From Pseudomonas congelans (lineage in GTDB: Bacteria > Pseudomonadota > Gammaproteobacteria > Pseudomonadales > Pseudomonadaceae), in contig NZ_FNJH01000001.1 in the NCBI RefSeq assembly GCF_900103225.1, positions 62,001-126,000 of the forward strand: a stretch of DNA of 64,000 bases, read 5' to 3'. The translations under genes were made by a program, and so were the position numbers. A model generated the notes under the pieces. The model saw nothing but the letters and a program-made list of their open reading frames with translations. It had not been told where the DNA came from and did not search any database. Of this stretch, positions 7,861 through 15,552 are shown one piece after another (within the stretch, counting starts at the first letter, position 1; the number at the start of each line of letters is the position of its first letter).

Positions 7861-8604
7861 TTAGCCAATTTCTAGTTTGAGCGAAATCGAAGCCTCATCC
7901 AAATCCAAAAGCTCCTGATCCCAAAACCCTAAAAGAAACAATTCATTTTTCAGGTAGGCATACTCTGCATCAGAATGCAAAATTGTCGCAGTTGTAGCAG
8001 CATACTCGGAGAAACACTGACACTCTTTAAGAATACTCTTAATAGTGCCAACTAACAAATTCTTGGTTTTAGTCGATAGCTTTGACTTGTAACTATCAAG
8101 TCGCTCTCGGGCCTTTAGTAAGGTTTCATGGAGTTGCTCGCCAATCTCGAAGCGGACCATAACAGTGCGGCCAGAGTTATTTAGATCCACCGTATCGATT
8201 GTTTCTAGTCCAATATCGGTCTTGGCACGGAGCCTATATAGACGAAACTGAAGGTGGTCGCGAGGATCAGTTTCATATGGATTTATGATTGGTGCTTTCA
8301 TTACGTTGTGCCCACTTTTTTTGCCATTACATCTTTTGCAGGCTGGTAACAGATTTTGCCAATTCATTACATCATCCGGATATGTGTCCTTGTCTCGAAA
8401 ATGTTCCACCTCCATATACTTGCTTTCTTTAGTTAGATCGCACTCGCAATATGCACACTTCCCAAAGCTGGTTTTAAGCAATGCAGACTTCAAGTCGTTA
8501 AAGTTCCAGACCGAGGTGTGTTTCTCTTTAAAGATTTCTGTTAGTCGTGCTGTCTCAGTAGGGTTCAGGCATGTCGGGTGAAAACTTCGCTCTAGTTTTA
8601 TCAT
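7861..8604 (-). CDS. ptuB: HNH endonuclease, Septu PtuB-like
   Basis: A 247-residue HNH nuclease. CAYCECDL supplies the first zinc cysteines, YMEVEHFRDK the catalytic His region, and NLLPACKRCNGKKSGHN the Asn, the second cysteine pair and the final His. Small HNH proteins of this type sit beside AAA ATPases in Septu systems and beside some retrons (the TIGR02646-type family). Its ATG shares a base with the ATPase stop (TGATG), with AGGAGG just upstream, so the two are translationally coupled; a GTG one codon earlier is also possible. By family, the pair cuts invader nucleic acid when the ATPase is triggered. AT-rich codon use points to horizontal origin. Confidence 0.75.
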   Translation of the reverse strand: MIKLERSFHPTCLNPTETARLTEIFKEKHTSVWNFNDLKSALLKTSFGKCAYCECDLTKESKYMEVEHFRDKDTYPDDVMNWQNLLPACKRCNGKKSGHNVMKAPIINPYETDPRDHLQFRLYRLRAKTDIGLETIDTVDLNNSGRTVMVRFEIGEQLHETLLKARERLDSYKSKLSTKTKNLLVGTIKSILKECQCFSEYAATTATILHSDAEYAYLKNELFLLGFWDQELLDLDEASISLKLEIG

Positions 8605-9803
8605 CACTCACCCCCTCCTAATGAAGCCATTTGCAGCTTAAGTAGTTTTCGCAAGTGACTCAAAGGGTGAAGCGAGTTGTCTAACTTCTCGAATGCGACT
8701 TTAGCGACTTTTTGATTTTCTTGATCGATTGCTGATGTGAACTCATTCATTAGCTTATTGAAGAGCTGCGTTCGAGTATCAGTCATGCCCATGACGTCGG
8801 TGAGAACTTCATCCACAGTCCACCCCTTAAATCCGTATTCAGACAATGGAAGCTTTCGGGAACCGACTTGACCGTCGCGAACTTCAAGAGCCAATATCTG
8901 GTCTCGATCGGCAGATTGTATAACATGGGGGCTGTGGGTCGTTACTACGAACTGCACCATTGGGAAGATTTCAGAAAGTAATCCAGCTATCTTATTTTGC
9001 CATTCGGGGTGAAGATGAAGCTCAACCTCGTCAATTAGCACAATACCTTCAAACTCTACTGCTCGTACGTCAGTGAATCGAAATTCAATTTCTTTTATTA
9101 TGCCAAAGAAGATCGCTAGGCACGACTTAAATCCGGAGGAGAGATACTCATAATATATTGGTCCGCTTGGAGAGTTAACGAGAATCTCATTAGAGGAAGC
9201 AACAACTTTGCTGAATGAGAACTCTGGGTTCAACGCCGAAAAACATTTCTTCGCCAACTCAAAATTATCCATCTGAGCATCAGTTAATGCTTCTCGGTGA
9301 GCGGAATATAGATATCGGTGTACAAACCAATTCTTTATATCATGCACGCTCACTCCAGATCTGCTGTCTTGCCAAATTGTATATATAGGTTTTTCTATGT
9401 CCTTGGTTATAGATTGCAGGGGTGTGTAAGCAAATGTTCTAGTTGTTTTAAGTGAGAGCAAATACCCCGAATTAACAGTATCTCCACTTATGCTTGCACC
9501 TTGGCCGGGCTCATACTGTGTAAATGTCATATTTACTGGAGTGACGATACCTTTATGGGAAAGTGATGCCGCTATTTCGCTGCTCGTCGCCAACACATTT
9601 CGACGTAGGATTAGAGTTTCGCCGTTCGAAAAGCAATGGGCTATACACTCTAATATAGTTGTTTTCCCTATTCCATTAGGTCCGCATAAAATATTCATCC
9701 TTGGGTTGAGCGTCAGAGATAGGCTATGAAGCCCCCCAACGTCCTTGATTAGAATCTGCTCAATTTTCAATTTTTTCTCCTTAGGTTTGGCAAAATCAGA
9801 CAC
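8604..9803 (-). CDS. ptuA: AAA/SMC-like ATPase, Septu PtuA-like
   Basis: A 399-residue ATPase of the ABC/SMC-like AAA_15/21 type. The Walker A GPNGIGKTT is near residue 40, the signature-like YLSSGFKSCLAIF near 225, Walker B GIVLIDEVELHLHPEWQ near 255, and the switch TTHSPHVIQSADRDQILAL follows. The C-terminal 90 residues are helical. It is coupled to the HNH gene downstream, and this two-gene order matches Septu. No reverse transcriptase or retron RNA was found nearby. The start is an apparent GTG with a weak ribosome binding site, kept because the beta-strand LKIEQILIKDVGGL must be included. Low GC marks it as acquired. Confidence 0.75.
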   Translation of the reverse strand: MSDFAKPKEKKLKIEQILIKDVGGLHSLSLTLNPRMNILCGPNGIGKTTILECIAHCFSNGETLILRRNVLATSSEIAASLSHKGIVTPVNMTFTQYEPGQGASISGDTVNSGYLLSLKTTRTFAYTPLQSITKDIEKPIYTIWQDSRSGVSVHDIKNWFVHRYLYSAHREALTDAQMDNFELAKKCFSALNPEFSFSKVVASSNEILVNSPSGPIYYEYLSSGFKSCLAIFFGIIKEIEFRFTDVRAVEFEGIVLIDEVELHLHPEWQNKIAGLLSEIFPMVQFVVTTHSPHVIQSADRDQILALEVRDGQVGSRKLPLSEYGFKGWTVDEVLTDVMGMTDTRTQLFNKLMNEFTSAIDQENQKVAKVAFEKLDNSLHPLSHLRKLLKLQMASLGGGE

Positions 9804-10217
9804 GGTAACAATTTTTACGGCCTACATATTTGGAATCCAGCTCGCACAATACTATGTCGAGGGTGGTACTTACATCTGACACGTTGATTTCCGTTTGCCT
9901 GCAGACATCCTTTCCTTGTTGGGGGGATGAAGTACGCTAAGCCTCGCATGTAGTTGTAGGCATGCCAACGATACGATTTTTTCATTTAAACCTCCGGTTG
10001 TATAAAGATCCAGAGCGTGCCAGGGTTGATTGTAGTCGTTTACGACGGGCTGCTTATGGCCCAGAGTGTGTAAAAACGGGCCAGTGCAATGTCGGCACGT
10101 AGCATCGACGGTTTTTGCTATGTAGTCGCTCGCGGTAAGCCCTGCGGGTCGTCACTCGGGTCTTTGAGGCTTCAATAAAGCCCCTACGATGCCAGGTGGG
10201 CAACAAAGCCAACCATT
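9804..10217. other. Non-coding spacer between Septu genes and transposase
   Basis: No gene is supported. The stretch contains the Septu promoter region and, from 10058, one arm of a long inverted repeat. The one open frame across it (10054-10359, minus) runs through the repeat and overlaps the end of the transposase in another frame. Confidence 0.4.
10058..10078. repeat. Left arm of a 21-bp perfect inverted repeat
   Basis: It begins GGCCCAGAGTGTG and is perfectly repeated in inverted orientation at 12228-12248. The pair frames the IS1182-like transposase and a small gene, 2.19 kb in all. It may be element ends or two copies of a dispersed repeat; no flanking target duplication is evident. 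Confidence 0.65.
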
Positions 10218-11648
10218 TCAGGCTGACAACGCCTTCATTAAGCTGCTGGTGCCAAGGATTTTCATAACTCGCTTCATGTTGTAGGCGAGCACGTTCAAGC
10301 TCATTTCTGCACTGACGCCTTCCAGCCTTCGCGTCAAAAAATGCGTGGCACCCATCCACTGTTTGAGCGTCCCGAAGGGATGCTCAACTGTGCGCTTTCG
10401 GACTCGCATCATGTCCGGCGCGTTGCTCAGCCGGACCTGCATCTCTTCCAATATCGCCTCATGCTCCCAGCGCCGAATACGGCGTTGCTTGCTCGGTGTG
10501 CACTGTGTTTTCAAGGCGCAGCCTTGACACTTTGAACTCCAATAACGATGCAGCTTCATGCCTTCCTCGACGCTGGAGAAACGCCATATCAGCGTTTCTC
10601 CAGCTGGACATACATAGTGATTGTTCGCCGCGTCATAGATAAAGGCATCGTTGTTAAAACGCCCATCAGCTTTGGCTCCAGAGGTCATTGGCTTGGGCAC
10701 ATACGCGGTGATATCAGCGTTGTGACAAGCCAGGATTTCCTCACCTTTGAAATAGCCTCGGTCGGCCACCACCGAAAGCGAATCTTATGCCATGGCCTCG
10801 CGCGCCTGCTTGGCTATTGAACTGAGCTGATCACGGTCGGAACCGACATTGGTCACCTCATGAGCAACGATCAAATGGTGCTGAGCATCGACTCCTGTTT
10901 GCACGTTGTAGCCAACGATTCCTGTACCTCGCGTCATCATTGAACGCGCATCTGGATCGGTCAGTGACACCTGTTTATCCGGTGAGTCGTTGAGCCGTAT
11001 TTCAATCGCCTGAAGCTCCTTCATTTGCACTTTGAGCTTGGCGATTTTCTCTTCCAGCCGCACCGTCTTGGCTCCAGAGGATGTGGGTTCTTGCCGATCC
11101 GCAGTATCAAGTGCCGTTAGGTAACGGTTGATGCTCGATTCGATTTCTTCCATGCGCCGCTTCAGTTTAGCGCTGGTGAAATTTCGGTCGCGGTTGTTGA
11201 CGGCTTTAAACTTGCTGCCATCAATGGCAACCAGATTTTCACCGAATAATCCCAACTGCTGACATAGCACTACGAACTGGCGACAGACGCCTCGGATAGC
11301 CTTGCTGTTGTCTTTTCGGAAGTTGGCGATGGTCTTGAAATCCGGCATCAAACGCCCGGTCAACCAAATCAGCTCGACGTTGCGTTGAGCTTCTCGTTCC
11401 AGCCGCCGGCTCGACTGAATGCGGTTGAGATAGCCGTAGATGTAGATCTTTAGCAGGATCGCGGGGTGGTAAGCCGGCCGTCCAGTATCGGCTGGAATGG
11501 CACCCTCAAAACCTAGATTTACCAAGTTGAGTTCGTCGACGAAAACGTCAACTACTCGTACCGGATTGGTATCGCTGACGTAGTGGTCGAGGCTTTCGGG
11601 AAGTAAGGTGCCTTGGCCTCGGTGTTCACCTTGGATAAAGCGCTTCAT
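10218..11648 (-). pseudogene. IS1182-like DDE transposase with in-frame stop
   Basis: A 477-codon transposase reading frame interrupted by TAA at 10785-10787. Both halves are in the same frame, so this is a nonsense change (one possibility is CAA to TAA), not a frameshift. The upstream half has the DUF772-like start (MKRFIQGEHRGQGTLLPESL, DFKTIANFRKDN) and the first catalytic Asp in LVAIDGSKF. The downstream half has the second Asp in VVADRGYF and the Glu in RTVEHPFGTLK. The truncated product therefore lacks two of three catalytic acids. The ATG at 11648 is preferred over a longer start at 11678. Element ends near the gene could not be set. Confidence 0.82.
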
Positions 11649-11841
11649 AGGCAATCCCCGCGATAAAATCCTCAGCAATCATAGCAAGGGATCACGGAGT
11701 CGTTTCTACATACGCCGGGGCAATCGCATACACCAATGGATGCCTATATATAGAAGGTCCGGGGGCAGCGACTCTGATTGCTCAGCCTCAGGCTCCGAGA
11801 TACCCTTTCTCCTCCTGACAAATAGGCGCGGCCAACAAATC

Positions 11842-12165
11842 ATGTCTACTTGCTATTCCATTCAAATCACGCCAGAAAGACCATTGCCGGCCTTTTATTG
11901 CATTGCTGAACATCTATGGGGAACCGGATGTGATGTTGACTCTGACGGTGACTGCGCAGGTTCAGATGATCACCAATGGACGGAACTGACATTGTCGCTT
12001 CGCGGCACATCAGGAGAACGTATCGACATTGACCCGCTCTCGCTCATGCCTCTTACCCTCGTAATCCGTTCATCGCACGCCACCCTCTGCCAAAGAGCGG
12101 CCGACTACATCGTATCTGTTTCCGGAGGCACTATCGGCGCAGTTGCTAACGTCAATACGGTATGA
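11842..12165 (+). CDS. Hypothetical protein, island orphan
   Basis: A 107-residue protein of unknown family, between the transposase and the right arm of the long inverted repeat. The first half is acidic and cysteine-containing (LWGTGCDVDSDGDCAGSDDHQW); the second has alternating strands (TELTLSLRGTSGERIDIDP, PLTLVIRSSHATL). No signal peptide or membrane segment. The ATG at 11842 is the first plausible start, with a weak ribosome binding site. If the inverted repeats are element ends, it would be a passenger gene. It could equally be an orphan immunity gene or spurious. Confidence 0.4.
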   Translation: MSTCYSIQITPERPLPAFYCIAEHLWGTGCDVDSDGDCAGSDDHQWTELTLSLRGTSGERIDIDPLSLMPLTLVIRSSHATLCQRAADYIVSVSGGTIGAVANVNTV

Positions 12166-12227
12166 GTGCGGGGACACGAGGCTTATAGATTTCCGGCAGG
12201 TGAAGAACCTAAAAGTGAACCCCTTGG

Positions 12228-12248
12228 CGTTTTTACACACTCTGGGCC
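12228..12248. repeat. Right arm of a 21-bp perfect inverted repeat
   Basis: Inverted copy of 10058-10078, ending CACACTCTGGGCC. It is followed by GAAAGCGGTCATT, similar to sequence near 7550-7575, which suggests a dispersed extragenic repeat rather than a unique element end. Confidence 0.65.
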
Positions 12249-12256
12249 GAAAGCGG

Positions 12257-12781
12257 TCATTCAATGCAGGTAACAAAGCGAGTTTCAATTTCAGGACATG
12301 CAGGTGGAGGCGCGTTGACCAGCATCACAGCATCGTCACCCTGGTTCAGAAAAACCAGGTAATTGCCGGACTCGAAAGTGATTCTAAACCCGACCTGCCG
12401 AGGAGCCTGATCGTAGAGGGAGTCCAGAACGCCTTCTACTTCGCAAACCGTGTCGCGTTCAAAGTGGGATATTGACAGGGCTGCCAGAAGATTTTCCCTC
12501 TTCCAACAGCAGGTCGCTTCGGGCTTGAGATCGAGCGGCAGGGGTGTCGTTATGGGCAACAGATCAGCCCCTACGCTTTCACCGTCACTCAACAGGTACA
12601 TGGCAATTGTGGGGTGGCCGTCACTATGCCACTCAATGGAGCCTACATTTCCCAGACACTTCTCTTCGTTGAAGTAGTACTGGTCATGTGTAAGCGCGAT
12701 CAGTCGTCTACCCACCAGTAGGCGTGCGGTGTGAAGATCCTGAATCGCCCTGTCAGAGGTAAAGATGTATCGGCTAGCCAT
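12257..12781 (-). CDS. Hypothetical protein, possible orphan immunity gene
   Basis: A 174-residue soluble protein with mixed strands (GSIEWHSDGHPTIAMYLLSD, PRQVGFRITFESGNYLVFLNQGDDAVML). It has no signal peptide, membrane segment or catalytic motif that I recognise. The size, strand pattern and company of other small unrelated genes are like polymorphic-toxin immunity proteins, but no toxin gene is present, so this is only a guess. The ATG at 12781 has a poor ribosome binding site. It ends inside the repeated sequence that follows the right inverted-repeat arm. Confidence 0.5.
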   Translation of the reverse strand: MASRYIFTSDRAIQDLHTARLLVGRRLIALTHDQYYFNEEKCLGNVGSIEWHSDGHPTIAMYLLSDGESVGADLLPITTPLPLDLKPEATCCWKRENLLAALSISHFERDTVCEVEGVLDSLYDQAPRQVGFRITFESGNYLVFLNQGDDAVMLVNAPPPACPEIETRFVTCIE

Positions 12782-12877
12782 ATCAGGTCTCGTTGGGTCA
12801 GGCGGGTATCGGATTCTTCACAAGCAGAACAGCGTCTGCCCCTGGCTGAAAACAGCCAAAGCGGGCATTCGTGTGAA

Positions 12878-13234
12878 TCAACGCCTAATCGCTGGCGCAG
12901 TGATCAGTTTGTTGTCAGATACCGAAAATGCGTGCGTCTGAAGGGAGTCGCAAAGTTCTGACAGAAGCGCCAGAAAGACGTTGAAGGATGAGTCGTACCA
13001 ACACGTTCCGAACCGGAGTGATAAATGGATGGACGTCACCGGCTTTCCTGAAAGGCTTCCTTCAACTGTGAACGACTCATCCTTGGCGAATACCCCTTGA
13101 ACACACCCCGGCAACACCTGCGCCAGAGACCTTAGGACCGATGCTTCATCCCCGATTTCCAGCACCTCATCGACGTTTGCCAAATCATCAGTGCCAGGCC
13201 CAATCGGCTTTAAGATGATGATGTCGTAGCTCAT
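12878..13234 (-). CDS. Hypothetical acidic protein, possible orphan immunity gene
   Basis: A 118-residue acidic protein, beginning SYDIIILKPIGPGTDDLANVDEVLEIGD, a strand-turn-helix opening seen in many small immunity-like proteins. Central strands (SIHLSLRFGTCWYDSSFNVF) are followed by a helix. AGGAAAACGT before the ATG at 13234 is a good ribosome binding site. No signal peptide. Function unknown; no cognate toxin is adjacent. Confidence 0.6.
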   Translation of the reverse strand: MSYDIIILKPIGPGTDDLANVDEVLEIGDEASVLRSLAQVLPGCVQGVFAKDESFTVEGSLSGKPVTSIHLSLRFGTCWYDSSFNVFLALLSELCDSLQTHAFSVSDNKLITAPAIRR

Positions 13235-13504
13235 ACGTTTTCCTGTACCCCATCTCGTGCGTGTGACTCATCATACCCTCGAGAAGGGGGATGTGGATGT
13301 TGTCGACTAGCCATTGGCTTGCAGGTCCTTGCGTAAGGGCGAGAGCAGTCGCGAATGGCAGCAATCGACCGATTCTGTTGAAAAAGTCGGATTCGAAGTC
13401 CACGGCAGAAAAGTACGCGCCTGAGATTGAAATCTGAGTTTTGCGCGGAAGGTTCGGGAGTCGGATTTCACGTAGCAACGTGCAAAAGAGATATGTTCAT
13501 CCAT
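13188..13504 (-). pseudogene. Frameshifted reading-frame remnant within a palindromic element
   Basis: Two minus-strand frames meet here. One begins MDEHISFARC at 13504; the other continues LLREIRLPNLPRKTQISISGA. Adding one T after codon 9 would join them into MDEHISFARLLREIRLP and so on, so a one-base deletion is likely. The joined frame runs across the right half of an inverted repeat (FFNRIGR) and overlaps the start of the 118-residue gene. The product is not recognised. It may be part of a transposon end rather than a real gene. Confidence 0.4.
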
Positions 13505-13549
13505 CAATATTCGAGCGTTTTGGGCAAGCCGAATTTTTCAACAGAATCG
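13370..13549. repeat. Inverted-repeat element of about 180 bp (IS/MITE remnant)
   Basis: The arms 13370-13390 and 13529-13549 match in inverted orientation at 20 of 21 positions; the core is GATTCTGTTGAAAAA. That motif resembles insertion-sequence ends I have seen in proteobacteria. The 138 bp between the arms cannot encode a transposase, so this is a miniature or decayed element. Confidence 0.6.
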
Positions 13550-13619
13550 ACCCATTGCAGCCGTTCAGCATGTTGCTAAAATCGACCAAGAATAGACTGA
13601 CACCCATAAGTGAAGATTG

Positions 13620-13973
13620 ATGTTTACCTGCCCATGCTGCGGATATGCAGTCTTCGAGGAACACCCAGGGTCATACGATATTTGCCCAATTTGTTTCTGG
13701 GAGGATGACGTGTTCCAACTCTATTACCCTCACCAGGTGGATGGACCGAATAGATGTAGCTTGATCGAGGCGCAAGTCAATTTCGTCCAATTCGGTGCCT
13801 GCGAGCGAACCATGTTGAAGAATGTGCGAATGGTTAGCGATAGCGATGTGCGGGATGGTGAGTGGTTCCCACTCTGGACTCGCCGAGTCGCCATTCCAGA
13901 TCCCGACTCCGACAACCAGCATCCTCAACACATGAAGTCGAAGTACGACCTCTACTATTGGCTGCGGACCTAG
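13620..13973 (+). CDS. CPCC family cysteine-rich protein
   Basis: A 117-residue protein beginning FTCPCCGYAVFEEHPGSYDICPICFWEDD, the signature of the CPCC family, in which two CPXC pairs probably hold a zinc ion. The C-terminal part (KYDLYYWLRT) is typical too. Family members are often found as accessory genes near polymorphic toxin loci, and their function is not established. The ATG at 13620 is used; a TTG one codon upstream is possible. No toxin gene is adjacent. Confidence 0.8.
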   Translation: MFTCPCCGYAVFEEHPGSYDICPICFWEDDVFQLYYPHQVDGPNRCSLIEAQVNFVQFGACERTMLKNVRMVSDSDVRDGEWFPLWTRRVAIPDPDSDNQHPQHMKSKYDLYYWLRT

Positions 13974-14487
13974 CAGCGCAAAATGGCGTACTAAGTCCAA
14001 ATTGGTCGGAAGCAGCCTATTCCAAACGACTGCTCTTGGCCGATAGCAGCCCAATCACAGCAGCCAGCCACCGACCCAAGGCGGCTATGTTTAGATCTCT
14101 AACGGCCCATCAGGCGTTGATGATGGACAGGGCAGGCCAGATAGCTGCGCAGTTTTCTGAGCACCTTTTTTCTACTTCGAATTTTGCTGTTGATCTAACG
14201 ACGAGGCTGAAAAGATCGTCGAGCCCGTGCCGTTGATGCCACGGATTGCCAATCCATACACGATCCATCAGCTTCTGAAAAGTGATGGCCTCCGGGCTGA
14301 TTGCTTTCTCGGCATACAGCTTCTTTGAAGCCTTCCGGCACAAGATAAATATGCAAATACCTAGAGGAGTGTAGGGGGGCTGGTGCAAAGCCGAAATAAC
14401 ATAGTGTCCGCATCCCGCTGAAACCCGACTGGAACTGTCGAGCCCTCGCGGGGACTGAACTTAACCCCCCCTTAAGGAGCTACCCCC
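13974..14487. other. Non-coding stretch in the island
   Basis: No gene is supported. A minus-strand frame at 14110-14388 (92 codons) lacks a ribosome binding site and a family. The end of the stretch carries AAGGAGCT, the ribosome binding site of the next gene. Confidence 0.35.
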
Positions 14488-14736
14488 ATGAACAGCGATC
14501 AACTCAATCAATACGACGCCGAGCGCCTTCACCAGCGAGTGGCGGCCGAACTGGGCATTACTGCCGAAGAGCTGACCACCTGGATGATCAACGATATCGA
14601 ACGCGTGACCGAAGGCGGCAAGGACGTCGGGCACATGGTGGTCTTCCGCGAGTCGACCCCTGCGCAGGTTCTCGACAAGGTTCAGCACAAGCAAAGCCAT
14701 TTCACGGCCATGACCGGCGTGATCGATCTGAGCTAA
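14488..14736 (+). CDS. Small hypothetical protein
   Basis: An 82-residue soluble protein with helical character (AERLHQRVAAELGITAEELTTWMINDIERV) and a terminal strand (HFTAMTGVIDLS). The AAGGAGCTACCCCC before the ATG is a strong, well-spaced ribosome binding site, so it is very likely translated. I do not recognise the family. GC content matches the core and the deo genes, unlike the Septu genes. It is convergent with deoC across a perfect hairpin. Confidence 0.65.
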   Translation: MNSDQLNQYDAERLHQRVAAELGITAEELTTWMINDIERVTEGGKDVGHMVVFRESTPAQVLDKVQHKQSHFTAMTGVIDLS

Positions 14737-14741
14737 GTGCA

Positions 14742-14765
14742 GCGGGCTTTGCTGTCAAAGCCCGC
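14742..14765. terminator. Hairpin between convergent genes
   Basis: A perfect 10-bp stem (GCGGGCTTTG / CAAAGCCCGC) with a four-base loop, directly after the 82-residue gene and just before the deoC stop. No clear T tract follows on either strand, so termination efficiency is uncertain. Confidence 0.6.
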
Positions 14766-14769
14766 AGAC

Positions 14770-15450
14770 TCAATAGCCTGCTCCGGTACCCGCGCCTGTC
14801 ACGATCGCAATCCCGGAACTTGTGCCCAGGCGTGTGGCGCCGGCTTCGATCATCGCCCTGGCGGTGGCCACGTCACGCACTCCGCCAGACGCCTTGACGC
14901 CGATGTCAGGGCCGACCACACGGCGCATCAGCGCCACATCCTCGAGCGTCGCGCCACTGCGGCTGAAGCCGGTGGAGGTCTTGACGAATGCCACACCCAA
15001 GTCGCGGCAGATCTCGCAGGCGCGCACCTTCTGCGCCTCATCGAGCAGGCAGGTTTCCAGGATCACCTTGAGCGGCACCGTGCCGCAGGCCTGCAGCACC
15101 GCAGCGATATCGTCGCGGACCTCATCGAACAGGCCGTCCTTGAGCCAGCCGATGTTCAGCACCATGTCGATTTCCTGAGCTCCGGCGGCGATCGTCAGGG
15201 CTGCTTCCGACGCCTTGCTGGCACTCAGTCCGGCACCCAGCGGAAAGCCCACCACCGCACAGACCTTGACGGCAGAGCCGGCCAGTTGTCGAGCGGCAAA
15301 AGGCACCTGGCTGGAGTTCACGCACACCGAGTAGAAGCCGTGTTCCCGGGCTTCGGTGCAAAGTGTGGCAATCTGCGCCCGGCTGGCATCCGCCGCCAAC
15401 AAGGTGTGATCGATGGCCTGGGCCAGTGCAGCGGGTTCTAGCGAGTTCAT
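14770..15450 (-). CDS. deoC: Deoxyribose-phosphate aldolase
   Basis: A 226-residue class I aldolase that splits 2-deoxyribose-5-phosphate into glyceraldehyde-3-phosphate and acetaldehyde in the cytoplasm. EIDMVLNIG (Asp95), the Schiff-base lysine in AFVKTSTGF (Lys157) and the helper lysine in [10 protein letters not shown] (Lys186) are all intact. The ATG at 15450 is chosen for [16 protein letters not shown], with AGGAATCC upstream; a longer frame to 15495 would run through the operator region. It is divergent from deoR, and the 102-bp gap holds two palindromes. Together with deoK and deoP it completes deoxyribose use. Confidence 0.93.
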   Translation of the reverse strand: MNSLEPAALAQAIDHTLLAADASRAQIATLCTEAREHGFYSVCVNSSQVPFAARQLAGSAVKVCAVVGFPLGAGLSASKASEAALTIAAGAQEIDMVLNIGWLKDGLFDEVRDDIAAVLQACGTVPLKVILETCLLDEAQKVRACEICRDLGVAFVKTSTGFSRSGATLEDVALMRRVVGPDIGVKASGGVRDVATARAMIEAGATRLGTSSGIAIVTGAGTGAGY

Positions 15451-15496
15451 CAAGGGATTCCTGTCATCAGTAAAAACACTTGGGTGGATACCCATA

Positions 15497-15512
15497 AGTT
15501 AAAAAATTAACA
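15497..15512. promoter_or_regulatory. Putative DeoR operator in the deoC-deoR gap
   Basis: AGTTAAAAAATTAACA matches the half-site layout TGTTA-N6-TAACA of the E. coli DeoR operator except for the first base. It lies 47 bp upstream of the deoC ATG and 41 bp before deoR, so one repressor could control both. Confidence 0.6.
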
Positions 15513-15522
15513 CTTGGTGTTA
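15508..15522. promoter_or_regulatory. Second palindrome in the deoC-deoR gap
   Basis: TAACACTTGGTGTTA is a perfect 6-3-6 inverted repeat overlapping the right half of the DeoR-like site. It may be a second operator with reversed half-sites or part of one extended site. Confidence 0.45.
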
Positions 15523-15552
15523 CTCTAGCGACACCTCCAACGGATTGCCGGG

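Noticed and set aside
7861..9803. Retron system
   Set aside because: The HNH protein belongs to a family also found with retrons, but no reverse transcriptase or msr/msd-like RNA is within several kilobases.
10218..11678. Two separate transposase genes
   Set aside because: Both parts are in one frame, separated only by a TAA, and together make a single DDE transposase.
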